Below, in pieces: positions 55,021 to 64,000 of a stretch of 64,000 bases of DNA (position 1 is the stretch's first letter; each line of letters starts with the position of its first letter). The stretch covers positions 14,790,501 to 14,854,500 of the forward strand of contig OX327690.1 of the NCBI GenBank assembly GCA_946807835.1, in the 5' to 3' direction. Made by a program: the position numbers and the translations under genes. The notes beneath the pieces were generated by a model that saw nothing but the letters and a program-made list of their open reading frames with translations, did no database searches and was not told the origin of the DNA. The DNA is from Ailanthus altissimus. Taxonomy: Eukaryota > Streptophyta > Magnoliopsida > Sapindales > Simaroubaceae.

Positions 55021-57787
55021 TGACAGGACCCGACCCGAGACCCTCTACTATAGATCCCAGCGGCCCCGCCGAGCACCCCGACGGAAGTTCCTCCGAACCT
55101 AACTGGGTATGTTGAGAAATTCCGCGAGGCGAACCCCTTTTTATTTCTTGTTACTACTAAGAAGGTCTAGTAACATACACGAAAACGACATCTTATATTT
55201 AAAAATAAATGGACAGAGTTTCCCCTATTTTTCAGAAAATCCAAATAAAAGTTGCAAAGAAATTTCACTTCTATTTCTAATACATCTCAATTCTATCAAT
55301 TCGGACCTACGGTCCTTTCCAAATCAAATCCAACACAACTCAAAAGTTTCATTTAAATCACAAAATGAGCATACTCATGTAAAGTAAAGATGATCATCAA
55401 AATCTCGAAATATTTTCATGTTGGTTCGAAACATACATACAAATATACATGTCTACTATTACTATGCATAAAGTAAAGAGTGCTATTTAGCACATTTACA
55501 TGTACAAAAATAATCTTCATATTCGGCTCACTACTTGGCAACAAGAGAATCAGCAGCTTGCATACCGAGACCTGCACCTGGGAAAGGGGTTTAAAAACAT
55601 AAAACGGGTGAGCTAAAGGAGCTCAATGAGTGTAAATAAGATTTCAATTACAAGAACATTATACAAAGATAGCAATTTCTAAAGTACATGCAGAAATTAT
55701 GCTTCTAAAACGGATGTAAAACTGTAAAATGGTTTCTAATATCATATACTAATGAAGTCTTGTCGAGCGGGTTTTATATACATCTTTGGAAAACTATATT
55801 CAGAATCTGCATAACATCATAACTGCTGTGTGCATATAAATGCATAAATGCTATCGGTAAATTGAAAACTAATAAAATCCTCACTCGGCCATTTTCTTTC
55901 TAAACTGTACCAATGGTAACCCTAAGCTCTATACCCACACAGCGACTCAACTAGCACCATATACGTGAGTAGGTCACGGGGCACCTCAACTAGCAGCACC
56001 CACAGTGACATCTCAAAACATCTCACTGGCTATGCAGCAGAATCCTACATCGCATGGATATAGCGAGATAATATCTCGTACACATAGAGCGACTCACATG
56101 ACTCTACATCCTGACTTCCCGGAGTTAGTGACACACCTCCAATACCTGCCCATGTGAACGGGATATACCGGCCGGGTCTAATACAATCATCACCACTATA
56201 ATCTGAGGGTACCAATGGCCTTAAAAACGAATACAGAAATTTTAAAACTATTTCGCAAATCGATCATGTAAAAGCATGTCTATGAATATATCAAGATCAT
56301 AAATCATGTTTATGCATCGAAAGCTCATAAAACATACGTAGTCATTGTGCGAAAACATAATAACTGAAAAGTAAAAGAAATGGCAGATTTCCACTCACAA
56401 CCACTCCGCGCTCAATTTCGCTCCCGATTTCTGCTCCCGTTAACGCTCTCGGTTATCTTCACCTACGCGCCATAAATGACATTTAGAATCAAATTGAACA
56501 CTAGAATCTCATTTAACTACTAAATGCCCTAATCGGCATACAAAGCCCGGATGTAAACTACTTCCCGATTTTAGTTACGGAGCCATAATCGAAACTAATT
56601 CACCATCCGGCGCCCTAAAAATTATTGAACACCTTATAACTTAGTTGGACATAATTGCCCTTCACCTTTACCACATGGACAATTATGTCCTATTTTCTTC
56701 ATTTTTGGTTTTTCCATCAACCATATACATTCAATTCACAATATGCACCATTTACACACAACAATTCAATCAAAACACCACTCAATTCCTAACTTCCCTA
56801 AAGTGGCAGAATTTCACCTTAGGTTCCAACACATTCCTTTTCTCAATTTCTTGTTCCAATTACAACAAAATCATGCCAATTTCACTCTAAAGCCTTAATT
56901 ACAACCAATTGAAATCTCTACAACAAAATCACCAAAAACCCTAAATCTCACCTTGCCAATTTCTTCAAATTGATGACTCCTTCAAGCTCCACACTAGAAT
57001 TCAACTCAATCTAAGCCAAGAATACACATAAGAACATCAATTAAAGCATTCTTGAAATCTCACTTATCAAACTCATAAAAGATGCTTTTCTTACCTCTTT
57101 TTCTTAAATTTCCACTAATAGAGACTTTAATTGAGCTTAGGGATTGGTTTGTAACCTTATTTTGGCTTGATTACACATGAAAATTCATGAAAACAAAACT
57201 TGAAAGGTCACTGCAGCAGCTCCCCTTTCCAAGCTCGAATTTTCTCTCTTTTGTTCTAAGTGTTTGCTTTTGATCTTCTTCAAAATTCTATATACTTCCA
57301 ACATATTTATAGTCCTCCCTCAATTTACCATTTTGCTCTTCAACTTTCTCAAAATTACTAATTTGCCATTAGTTGAAAACTAATTATGTAATTAGTTCAT
57401 TTGTAACTATTTAGTTGGAATAGTCAAAAGAACTAACTAAAACTTCCAACTTGGCAATCCATGAGATTTCTTCTAATTGGTCCATTATCTAATATATGGA
57501 TTATGTTTCTCAACAAAGGCTTGTTCCATTCATAACCCTTAAATAGAAATTCATGTAGTAAATTAGAATTTTCTTTTCCAAGCCAATAGAGAAAAATTCT
57601 TAAAATATTCTAGGGTCGTCCGGCTCACCGATCGACTGTGAAATTACCAAATTAGGTCTAATATTTCTCACGTGCACTATAAAGGGAATATTTCTAATAG
57701 GGTTAAAATCGAGTAACCCTACGGTGTCTTATTTGTTCTATACCAAAATCTAGGCGCCAATACTACTAATAGGGATTGGATATTACA
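55021..57787 (-). repeat. Chromovirus 3' LTR
   Basis: 2767 bp. The ends on the plus strand are TGACAGGACCCGACCCGAG and GGATTGGATATTACA (TG...CA). The boundary with internal sequence is fixed by the polypurine tract. A TATAAATA box on the minus strand lies at about 57,303-57,311. Reading frames at 55,109-55,387 and in the second LTR copy (62,721-62,999) are the same LTR sequence and encode nothing recognisable. Confidence 0.93.
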
Positions 57788-57802
57788 ATTTCACCCCTCC
57801 TA
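57788..57802 (-). other. Chromovirus polypurine tract
   Basis: The minus strand reads TAGGAGGGGTGAAAT immediately before the 3' LTR. It follows the ACGAAATTTTTTTT stretch common before the tract in Del-type elements. Confidence 0.85.
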
Positions 57803-57824
57803 AAAAAAATTTCGTCCTCGAAAT

Positions 57825-59447
57825 TTAAATCATACCTGTCTCAAAGAGGGGAGGATGTTGCACTCGCATCTGATCTTCACGTTCCCACGTGACTTCTTCT
57901 ACCCCATGGTTCATCTATAACACCTTAACTAAGGGAATGCTTTTGTTACGAAGGACTTGCTCTTTCCGGTCTAGGATTTGCACAGGCTTCTCTTTGTAGG
58001 TCAAGTTCTCGTTCAATTCTACTAATTGTTCCCTTAGGATGTGTGAAGGATCTGCTATATACTTGCGAAGCATGAAAACATGAAACACATCATGGATTCT
58101 AGCCAGATCTTCGGGTAACCGTAGACGATATGCTACCTTTCCAACTCTTTCAACTATCTCGTACGGTCCAATATATCGGGGACTCAGCTTTCCTCGCTTC
58201 CTGAATCTTAGTACTCTTTTCCATAGTGATATCTTCAGAAAGACCTTATCACCGATCTCAAACTCCAAGTCTTTTCTTCTGTTATCTGCATAACTTTTCT
58301 GTCTATCATTAGCTATTTTCAATCTCTGCCTGATAAGTTGAATCTTTTTCGAAGTAATCTGAACAATTTCTGGGCCGATCAGCTTCCTTTCACCTACCTC
58401 ATCCCAACAAACTGGAGTTCTGCACTTTCTTCTGTACAATGCTTCATATGGTGCCATTCCGATGCTAGTCTGGTAGCTATTATTGTAGGCGAACTCCATT
58501 AGCGGCAGATGAGTATCCCAACTTCCCTTAAACTCCATAACACACGCTCTAAGCATATCTTCAAGTGTCTGAATTGTCCGTTCCGACTGACCATCCGTCT
58601 GAGGATGAAAGGCCGTACTTAAACTCAATTTTGTACCTAGAGCTTTCTGTAAACTGGGCCAAAATCGAGAAGTGAACCGTGGATCCCTGTCTGATTCAAT
58701 GGATACGGGAACTCCATGGAGTCGTACCACCTCATCCACGTACAACTAGGCCAATTTATCCAAAGAATAACTGCTTCTAATGGGTAGGAAGTGGGCAGAG
58801 TTCGTCAGTCTATCAACAATCACCCATATTGTGTCATTGCCTCTCTGGCTACGCGGAAGTCCTACCATGAAGTCCATCGTTATTCTTTCCCATTTTCACT
58901 CCAGAATCGGAAGAGGTTGCAAGAGCCCTGCAGGTTTCTGATGTTCCGCTTTTACTTGTTGGCAAGTTAGGCATCTCAAGACAAATTCAGCTATATCTTT
59001 CTTCATGCCCTTCCATCAGTAGTGCTCTTTTAGGGTACGGTACATCTTTGTGCTCCCCGGATACATAGCATACGCAGAAGAATGAGCTTCTTTCATAATC
59101 TCTCTTCTTAACTCATTTACATCCGGAACACATAACCTCCGACCCAAGGTTACTACACCATCCTCGGTCACTAAATGATCCTTCCGCTGCTCGGACTCGA
59201 TTTCACCCTTTAATTTAACTACTTGTGGATCTTGAGTCTGTAGTTCTTTGATCCGATCAACCAGTATTGGACGGACTTGAATTGTGGCTAATAATGTTCC
59301 CGAATCTGACAATTCTAATTTTACACCTAAAGACCTCAATTCTATCAACATCGATAGATATGCGACCTTTAAGTAAGCTATTGAACCGATAGGCTTTCTG
59401 CTGAGAGCATCTGCTACCACGTTAGCTTTTCCTAGATGGTACTCCAA
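57825..59447 (-). pseudogene. Chromovirus integrase with chromodomain remnant
   Basis: From EYHLGKANVVADALSRKP at the RNase H/integrase junction the frame goes on through a zinc-binding HHCC region (HSSAYAMYPGSTKMYRTLK, then [12 protein letters not shown]). The catalytic core has its first Asp in ITMDFMVGLP near 58,880, the second in [16 protein letters not shown] near 58,690 and Glu in [13 protein letters not shown] near 58,600. A GPY/F module ([18 protein letters not shown]) lies near 58,170. The tail SIPLVKVL, stop, NHGVEEVTWEREDQM (57,911-57,866) is the end of a Tekay-type chromodomain, and the frame ends at TAA 57,827-57,825. Chromodomains steer integration to heterochromatin. Four stops lie inside (59,018, 58,898, 58,748, 57,917) where Trp or Gln is expected. 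Confidence 0.9.
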
Positions 59448-59486
59448 TGTGCACTCATAATCTTTAATAAGCTCCAGCCACCTTCT

Positions 59487-59816
59487 CTACCTCATATTCA
59501 ATTCTTTCTGAGTGAACAAGTATTGCAGGCTCTTATGATCCGTAAAGATCTTGCAAGGAACCCCATACAAATAATGCCTCCAAATTCTTAAAGCAAAAAC
59601 TACTGCAGCTAGTTCTAGGTCATGTGTAGGATAATTCTGTTCATGCTTCTTTAATTGTCTGGACGCATAGGCTATTACTTTCTCCTTCTGCATTAGCGCA
59701 CAACCTAGACCTTGCCTGGAAGCATCACAATATATGGTAAAACCGTCATTCCCCGACGAAAGTGTAAGCACAGGGGCCGAAGTAAACCTTTGCTTTAGCT
59801 CTTCGAAGCTCTGCTA
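59487..59816 (-). pseudogene. Chromovirus RNase H
   Basis: The catalytic Asp lies in [19 protein letters not shown], Glu in [19 protein letters not shown], and Asp in [19 protein letters not shown]. The domain is complete between two stops (59,816-59,814 and 59,489-59,487), each at a place where Gln is usual. It is in the same frame as the reverse transcriptase and integrase. Confidence 0.9.
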
Positions 59817-60854
59817 GCACGCTTCCGACCATACAAACTTCTCTTCTTTCCGGGTTAACTTAATTAGAGGAGCTGCTATCCTTGAGAATCCCTCTACAAA
59901 CTTCCTATAATATCCAGCCAAACCCAAGAAACTACGTATCTCCGTCACGTTCGTGGGCTGTCTCTAATTCACTATTGCTTCGATCTTCTGGGGATCTACT
60001 ACTACCCCTTCTGCAGAGATTATATGCCCCAAAAATGCAACTCTATCTAGCCAAAATTGACATTTACTAAGTTTGGCATACACCCGATGCTCCCTTAAGG
60101 TCTACAAAACTATCCTCAAATGTTCTGTATGCTCTTTCTCACTGCTTGAATAAACTAGTATATCATCAATAAATACTATCACAAACCGATCTAAATAGGA
60201 TCTAAAAACTCTATTCATAAGATCCATAAAAGCAGTTGGGGCATTAGTCAGCTCAAAAGGCATAATCAAAAATTCATAATGCCCATATCGGGTCCTAAAG
60301 GCCGTCTTAGGAACATCTTCCTCCCGGATCTTCAGTTGATGATAGCCGGACCTCAGATCTATCTTGGAAAATACTCTGGCTCCTTACAGCTGATCAAACA
60401 AATCATCAATTCTCGAAAGTGGATATTGATTACGCACCGTTACTTTATTCAGCTCTAGGTAATCAATGCACAATCTCATGCTTCCGTCTTTCTTCTTTAC
60501 AAACAAAACCGGTGCACCTTAAGGAGAAGTACTCGGTCTAATGAAACCCTTATTCACCAACTCTTCTAACTGAACCTTCAGTTCTTTCAATTCTGAAGGA
60601 GCCATTTTGTAGGGTGCTTTAAAAATTGGTTATGTTCCAGGGGCTACTTCTATTTTAAACTCTATCTCTCTATTTGGAGGCAATCCCAGAAGATCCTCGG
60701 GGAATATATCCAAAAACTCTCTCACCACCGGAATATCCTCCAATTTCGTTCCACCATCCCTTACGTCTATGGCATAGACTAAGTAACCCTGACATGACTT
60801 TCGAAGCATCTTTCTTGCCTTCATTACCGACACCATGCTGGCAAAAAGTGATTT
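59817..60854 (-). pseudogene. Chromovirus reverse transcriptase
   Basis: It starts with VVREFLDIFPEDLLGLPPNR and EIEFKIEVAPGT (60,740-60,633). Conserved blocks follow: [11 protein letters not shown] near 60,480, [20 protein letters not shown] near 60,383-60,324, [20 protein letters not shown] near 60,270-60,212, and catalytic [13 protein letters not shown] near 60,190-60,150 (the FxDD form found in many chromoviruses). The thumb continues through CQFWLDRVAFLGHIIS (60,065) and [15 protein letters not shown] (59,935). Stops at 60,632, 60,521, 60,386, 60,104 and 59,966 are all in one frame. SPWGAP became SP-stop-GAP by two changes. The protein is inactive, but the frame is unbroken by indels. 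Confidence 0.9.
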
Positions 60855-61277
60855 TCACACCCCACGAAAAATAACTTTCGTTCCGCTAGGGCTACATAAT
60901 CTAACTTCTTTCCGGAAGCAATCCACTGAGGCTCGATTTTTAGACAACCAATCTATCCCTAAAATCACATCAAACTCACTGATGGCCAACACAATCAAAT
61001 CCGCCATAAACTCTTGGCTTTCAATACTGATTTTACTACTTCTATACATCGTTTCTGCTACAATGGAGTCTCCGGTAGGAAGAGACACTACTACCGCGCC
61101 ATCTAATAATTGGGGCGCTATACTAGCGTTTGCAGCAAACTCCACAGAAATAAAAGAATGGGTCACTCCAGGATCTATCAGTACATAAGCATCTCGATCA
61201 AAAACGGACATTGTACTTGTCACAACTTCTGGGTCCGCATCTGCCTCCTGTTGGGTCACCGCAAATACCCTAGCCTA
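60855..61277 (-). pseudogene. Chromovirus protease
   Basis: The active-site stretch AYVLIDPGVTHSFISVEFA has DPG, as usual in Del/Tekay elements, in place of DTG/DSG. DVILGIDWLSKNRASVDCF is the flap-side signature. The frame runs from a stop at 61,277-61,275 to one at 60,857-60,855 and continues in frame into the reverse transcriptase. It is separated from gag by one frameshift. Confidence 0.88.
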
Positions 61278-61289
61278 GGTATACAGTTT

Positions 61290-62482
61290 CACTTGTGATC
61301 CACCGGATGATCCTCCTCGACCGGCTCCCCTTCTAGGCTGGCTCGCGCTGCTCGATCTTCTGAATTGGGACCTCCTCGAATCTGCCCTCGACCGTCACTG
61401 GTTTGTCCCAGAGCTGGTGGTCTATCTACTAACTTACTGCTAGCTCCATCATTCGGGCAATCTCTCACGTAGTGACCCTCTTGACCGCACTTATAACACC
61501 CGGTAATCCCCTTCCTACAATCCCCCTGATGGGCCTTGCCACATTTACTACACATCGGGAAATTCTTCCAACTCTCCTTAGTGCTTCGGAATCCGACGGA
61601 TGGTTGGCGAACGGAAGCTTGGCTAGATTGAGCTCCTTGGCTTGGATTTCGACTGCTGGACCATGAAGATCTCTCCTCTGTTCGGGTGAATTTACTCGGT
61701 CCTTCTCAAGAACTACCTGACCAGCCTCTTTTCTAACCCTGCTGTTTCGGTTTAGGGATGGCCGTCATGCTTCTTTCAACCCGTGTTGCAGCTTTCACCA
61801 ATGATCCATACTGAGTGTGGGCTGCCGATACTACGTATGCCCTAATTCGTGGATTGAGACCCACTGCAAAATGGTTAGCCTTCTGCTCCTCATTATCGAC
61901 TATAAATGGAACGGCACGAAGGAGCTCCGAAAACTTCTTCTCGTACTCAGCCACCGAGAGGGAACCCTATTCGAGCTTGAAGAATTCTTCTATCTTCGCA
62001 TCTTTATAACTTTTGGGGTAGAACTTATTCAGAAATTCCTCTTTGAAAAGCGCCCAAGACACCCCATCGGCGTTCCTCCTTTGCAAGGCCTTCCACCAAT
62101 CTTTCGCTCCTTCTTTCAATAGAAATGTGGAGTATACCACCATCTGCTCTTCCGTACATCCCATAACCTGAAAAATTTCTTTATTGTTCTCTAACCAAGA
62201 TAGAGCTCTCTCAGGATCTCCGGTACCATCATAAGCCTTAGCGCCCAATTTCTTGGCGCGTTCAATGGACACTCCGATCTCTCGCGGCTGTTAGATGGCC
62301 GCTACTAGTATCTGGGCCATTTGAGCTATATTCACGTTTCCACCCTCTGGCTCAGCGGGTTGAGATGATTCAGGAGGGGTCTGAGGCGTAGGAACATTTA
62401 CTGACTCATTTCCCTACTCCTCTTCAGGTGCAAAAGCCTCCGTAGCTGCTCTCCTAGTACATGGACCTCCACGACAATGCAT
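61290..62482 (-). pseudogene. Chromovirus gag
   Basis: An ATG at 62,482 opens the gag frame. The retrotransposon gag domain (ALSWLENNKEIFQVMGCTEE, GAKDWWKALQRR, FLNKFYPKSYKDAK, EYEKKFSELLRAVPF, VGLNPRIRAYVV) lies between 62,200 and 61,800. A CCHC zinc knuckle CYKCGQEGHYVRDC follows near 61,499, after a second Cys-rich piece (CSKCGKAHQGDC). An Arg/Gly/Ser-rich linker leads to protease. Five stops interrupt it (62,416, 62,293, 61,969, 61,735 and near 61,708), and one indel near 61,370 shifts it out of the pol frame. Gag forms the particle shell. Confidence 0.9.
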
Positions 62483-62618
62483 ATTTTCTGAAGATTTAGT
62501 GATGCAAATGATTATCAAATGCAAAGAATTCAATTTACTAAACTTAGAAAAATATGCATGCAATTTCAAGAATCTCATTCCAAAAATGAACTTTTTAACT
62601 AAAACTTCAAATATCGTG

Positions 62619-62630
62619 CTCTGATACCAC
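62619..62630 (-). other. Chromovirus primer-binding site (initiator tRNA-Met)
   Basis: The minus strand reads TGGTATCAGAGC, the exact complement of the plant initiator tRNA-Met 3' end, three bases after the 5' LTR end. This fixes the LTR boundary at 62,634 and the transcription direction as right to left. Confidence 0.95.
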
Positions 62631-62633
62631 TCT

Positions 62634-64000
62634 GACAGGACCCGACCCGAGACCCTCTACTATAGATCCAAGCAGCCCTGCCGGGCACCCCGACGGAAGT
62701 TCCTCCGAACCTAACTAGGTATGTTGAGAAATTTCGCTAGGCGAACCCCTTTTTATTTCTTGTTACTACTAAGAAGGTCTAGTAACATACACGAAAATGA
62801 CATCTTAATTTTAAAAACAAACGGACAGAGTTTCCCCTGTTTTTTGGAAAATCCATATAAAAGTTGCAAAGAAATTTCACTTCTATTTCCAATACATCTC
62901 AATTCTACCAATTCGGACCTCCGGTCCTTTCCAAATCAAATCCAACACAACTCAAAAGTTTCATTTAAATCACAAAATGAGCATACTCATGTAAAGTAAA
63001 GATGATCATCAAAATCTCGAAATATTTTCATGTTGGTTCGGAACATACATACAAATATACATGTCTACTACTACTATGCATAAAGTAAAGAGTGCTATTT
63101 TGCACATTTACATGTACAAAAATAATCTTCGAATTCGGCCCATTACTCGGCAACAGGAGAATCAGCAGCTTGCATACCGAGACTTGTACCTGGGAAAGGG
63201 GTTTAAAAACATAAAATATAAAACGGGTGAGCTAAAGAAGCTCAGTGAGAGTAAATGAGATTTCAATTACAAGAACTTTATACAAAGATAGCAATTTCTA
63301 AAGTACATGCAGAAATTATACTTCTAAAACGGATGTAAAACTGTAAAACGGTTTCTAATATCATATGCTAATGCTTGCCGAGCGGATTTTATCTACATCT
63401 TTGGAAAACTATATTCAGAATCTGTATAACATCATAACTGTTATGTGCATATAAATGCATAAATGCTATCGGTAAATCGAAAACTAATAAAATCCTCACT
63501 CGGCCATTTTCTTTCTAAACTGTACCAATGATAACCCTAAGCTCTATACCCACGCAGCGACTCAACTAGCACCACATACGTGAGTAGGTCACGGGGCACC
63601 TCAACTAGCAGCACCCACAGTGACATCTCAAAACATCTCACTGGCTATGCAGCGGAATCCTACATCGTATGCATATAGCAAGACAATATCTCGTACACAT
63701 AGAGCGACTCACATGACTCGACATCCTGACTTCCCGGAGTTAGTGACACACCCTCAATACCTGCCCATGTGCACGGGATATACCGGCCGGGTCTAATATA
63801 ATCATCACCACTAGAATCTGAGGGTACCAATGGCCTTAAAAACGAATACAGAAATTTTAAAACTATTTCGCAAATCGATCATGTAAAAGCATGTCTATGA
63901 ATATATCAAGATCATAAATCATGTTTATGCATCGAAAGCTCATAAAATATACATAGTCATTGTGCGAAACCATAATAACCGAAAATAAAAGAAATGGCAG
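62634..64000 (-). repeat. Chromovirus 5' LTR, partial
   Basis: It is the direct copy of 55,021 onward and begins TGACAGGACCCGACCCGAG. 1367 bp of an expected 2.77 kb lie in the window. Compared with the 3' LTR it has a 7-bp insertion near 63,214 and a small deletion near 63,374. The remainder and the target duplication lie outside the window. Confidence 0.93.

Larger units (their letters stand above)
55021..64000 (-). mobile_element. Del/Tekay-type chromovirus (Ty3/gypsy), 5' LTR cut by the window edge
   Basis: Read right to left: a 5' LTR (from beyond 64,000 to 62,634), primer site for initiator tRNA-Met, gag, protease, reverse transcriptase, RNase H, integrase with chromodomain remnant, polypurine tract and 3' LTR (57,787-55,021). 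The internal region is 4846 bp. The domain order and the chromodomain-like tail fit the Del/Tekay chromoviruses. The two LTRs differ by roughly 5% over the 1.37 kb available (hand count about 65 changes, mostly transitions, plus a few small indels), so the insertion is fairly recent. Coding is disabled by 18 stops and one frameshift. It inserted into the gypsy element to its left. Confidence 0.93.

Noticed and set aside
60674..62122. Several plus-strand frames of 62-117 codons over the chromovirus
   Set aside because: They are antisense shadows of the gag and pol reading frames, whose conserved motifs are on the minus strand.
1..64000. CRISPR array, bacterial operon, rRNA, tRNA gene or organellar insertion
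   Set aside because: I saw no regularly spaced identical repeats with unique spacers, no rRNA-like conserved blocks and no clover-leaf tRNA. The tRNA-like matches are only primer-binding sites. A dedicated tRNA or RNA covariance search was not possible here.
1..64000. A new enzymatic or defence system
   Set aside because: Apart from the germin-like gene, every coding signal I could identify belongs to a known retrotransposon domain. The one unidentified coding remnant (27,981-28,217) and the exon-like piece at 51,783 are too small to support such a claim.

Overview
The window is nuclear DNA from a flowering plant, probably a eudicot. It is AT-rich and holds three plant lineages of LTR retrotransposon, two miniature inverted-repeat elements (MITEs) and one intron-containing germin-like gene. 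Primer-binding sites match plant initiator tRNA-Met and tRNA-Asp. The species cannot be told from the sequence alone. Almost everything is transposon: old elements cut by younger ones, with many solo LTRs.

1-37.8 kb is a dense nest. A badly decayed Ty1/copia copy (about 1.4-3.6 kb) lies next to a better one (3.6-11.3 kb). The better copy carries a solo Ty3/gypsy LTR in its integrase (duplication TATCC) and a solo copia LTR inside its own 3' LTR (duplication GTATA). From 11.3 to 17.6 kb lies a gag-only gypsy element of the Tat/Athila kind. Its left LTR is inverted relative to its right LTR and holds a 362-bp hAT-type MITE. From 17.6 to 37.8 kb, copia-family LTRs of about 1.5-2.5 kb alternate with gypsy LTRs, several of them nested in opposite orientations. 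A short coiled-coil coding remnant sits at 28 kb.

37.8-45 kb is a minus-strand, heavily mutated autonomous Tat/Ogre-like gypsy element. Reading from right to left, it shows protease, reverse transcriptase, RNase H and integrase, with a partial gypsy LTR between protease and reverse transcriptase.

45-52 kb is the low-transposon island. It holds the only intact gene, a two-exon germin-like protein (46,446-47,266), with a TATA box and a polyadenylation signal. Downstream are a 171-bp Mutator-type MITE with a 9-bp target duplication, an array of seven AAAACGAC/GTCGTTTT-like motifs, a possible first exon of an unknown gene and a degenerate minisatellite.

52-64 kb holds a minus-strand gypsy element (3' LTR plus protease remnant). 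It is interrupted at 55,020 by a minus-strand Del/Tekay-type chromovirus, whose 5' LTR runs off the right edge. The chromovirus pol keeps one reading frame for about 3.4 kb with 13 stop codons and no frameshift, a pattern that suggests decay by cytosine deamination.

I found no new enzymatic or defence system. The most unusual points are the inverted-LTR gypsy element, a splice-donor-like site kept across the copia LTRs, the AAAACGAC motif array and the stop-only decay of the chromovirus. Interrupted elements are listed by their whole span.
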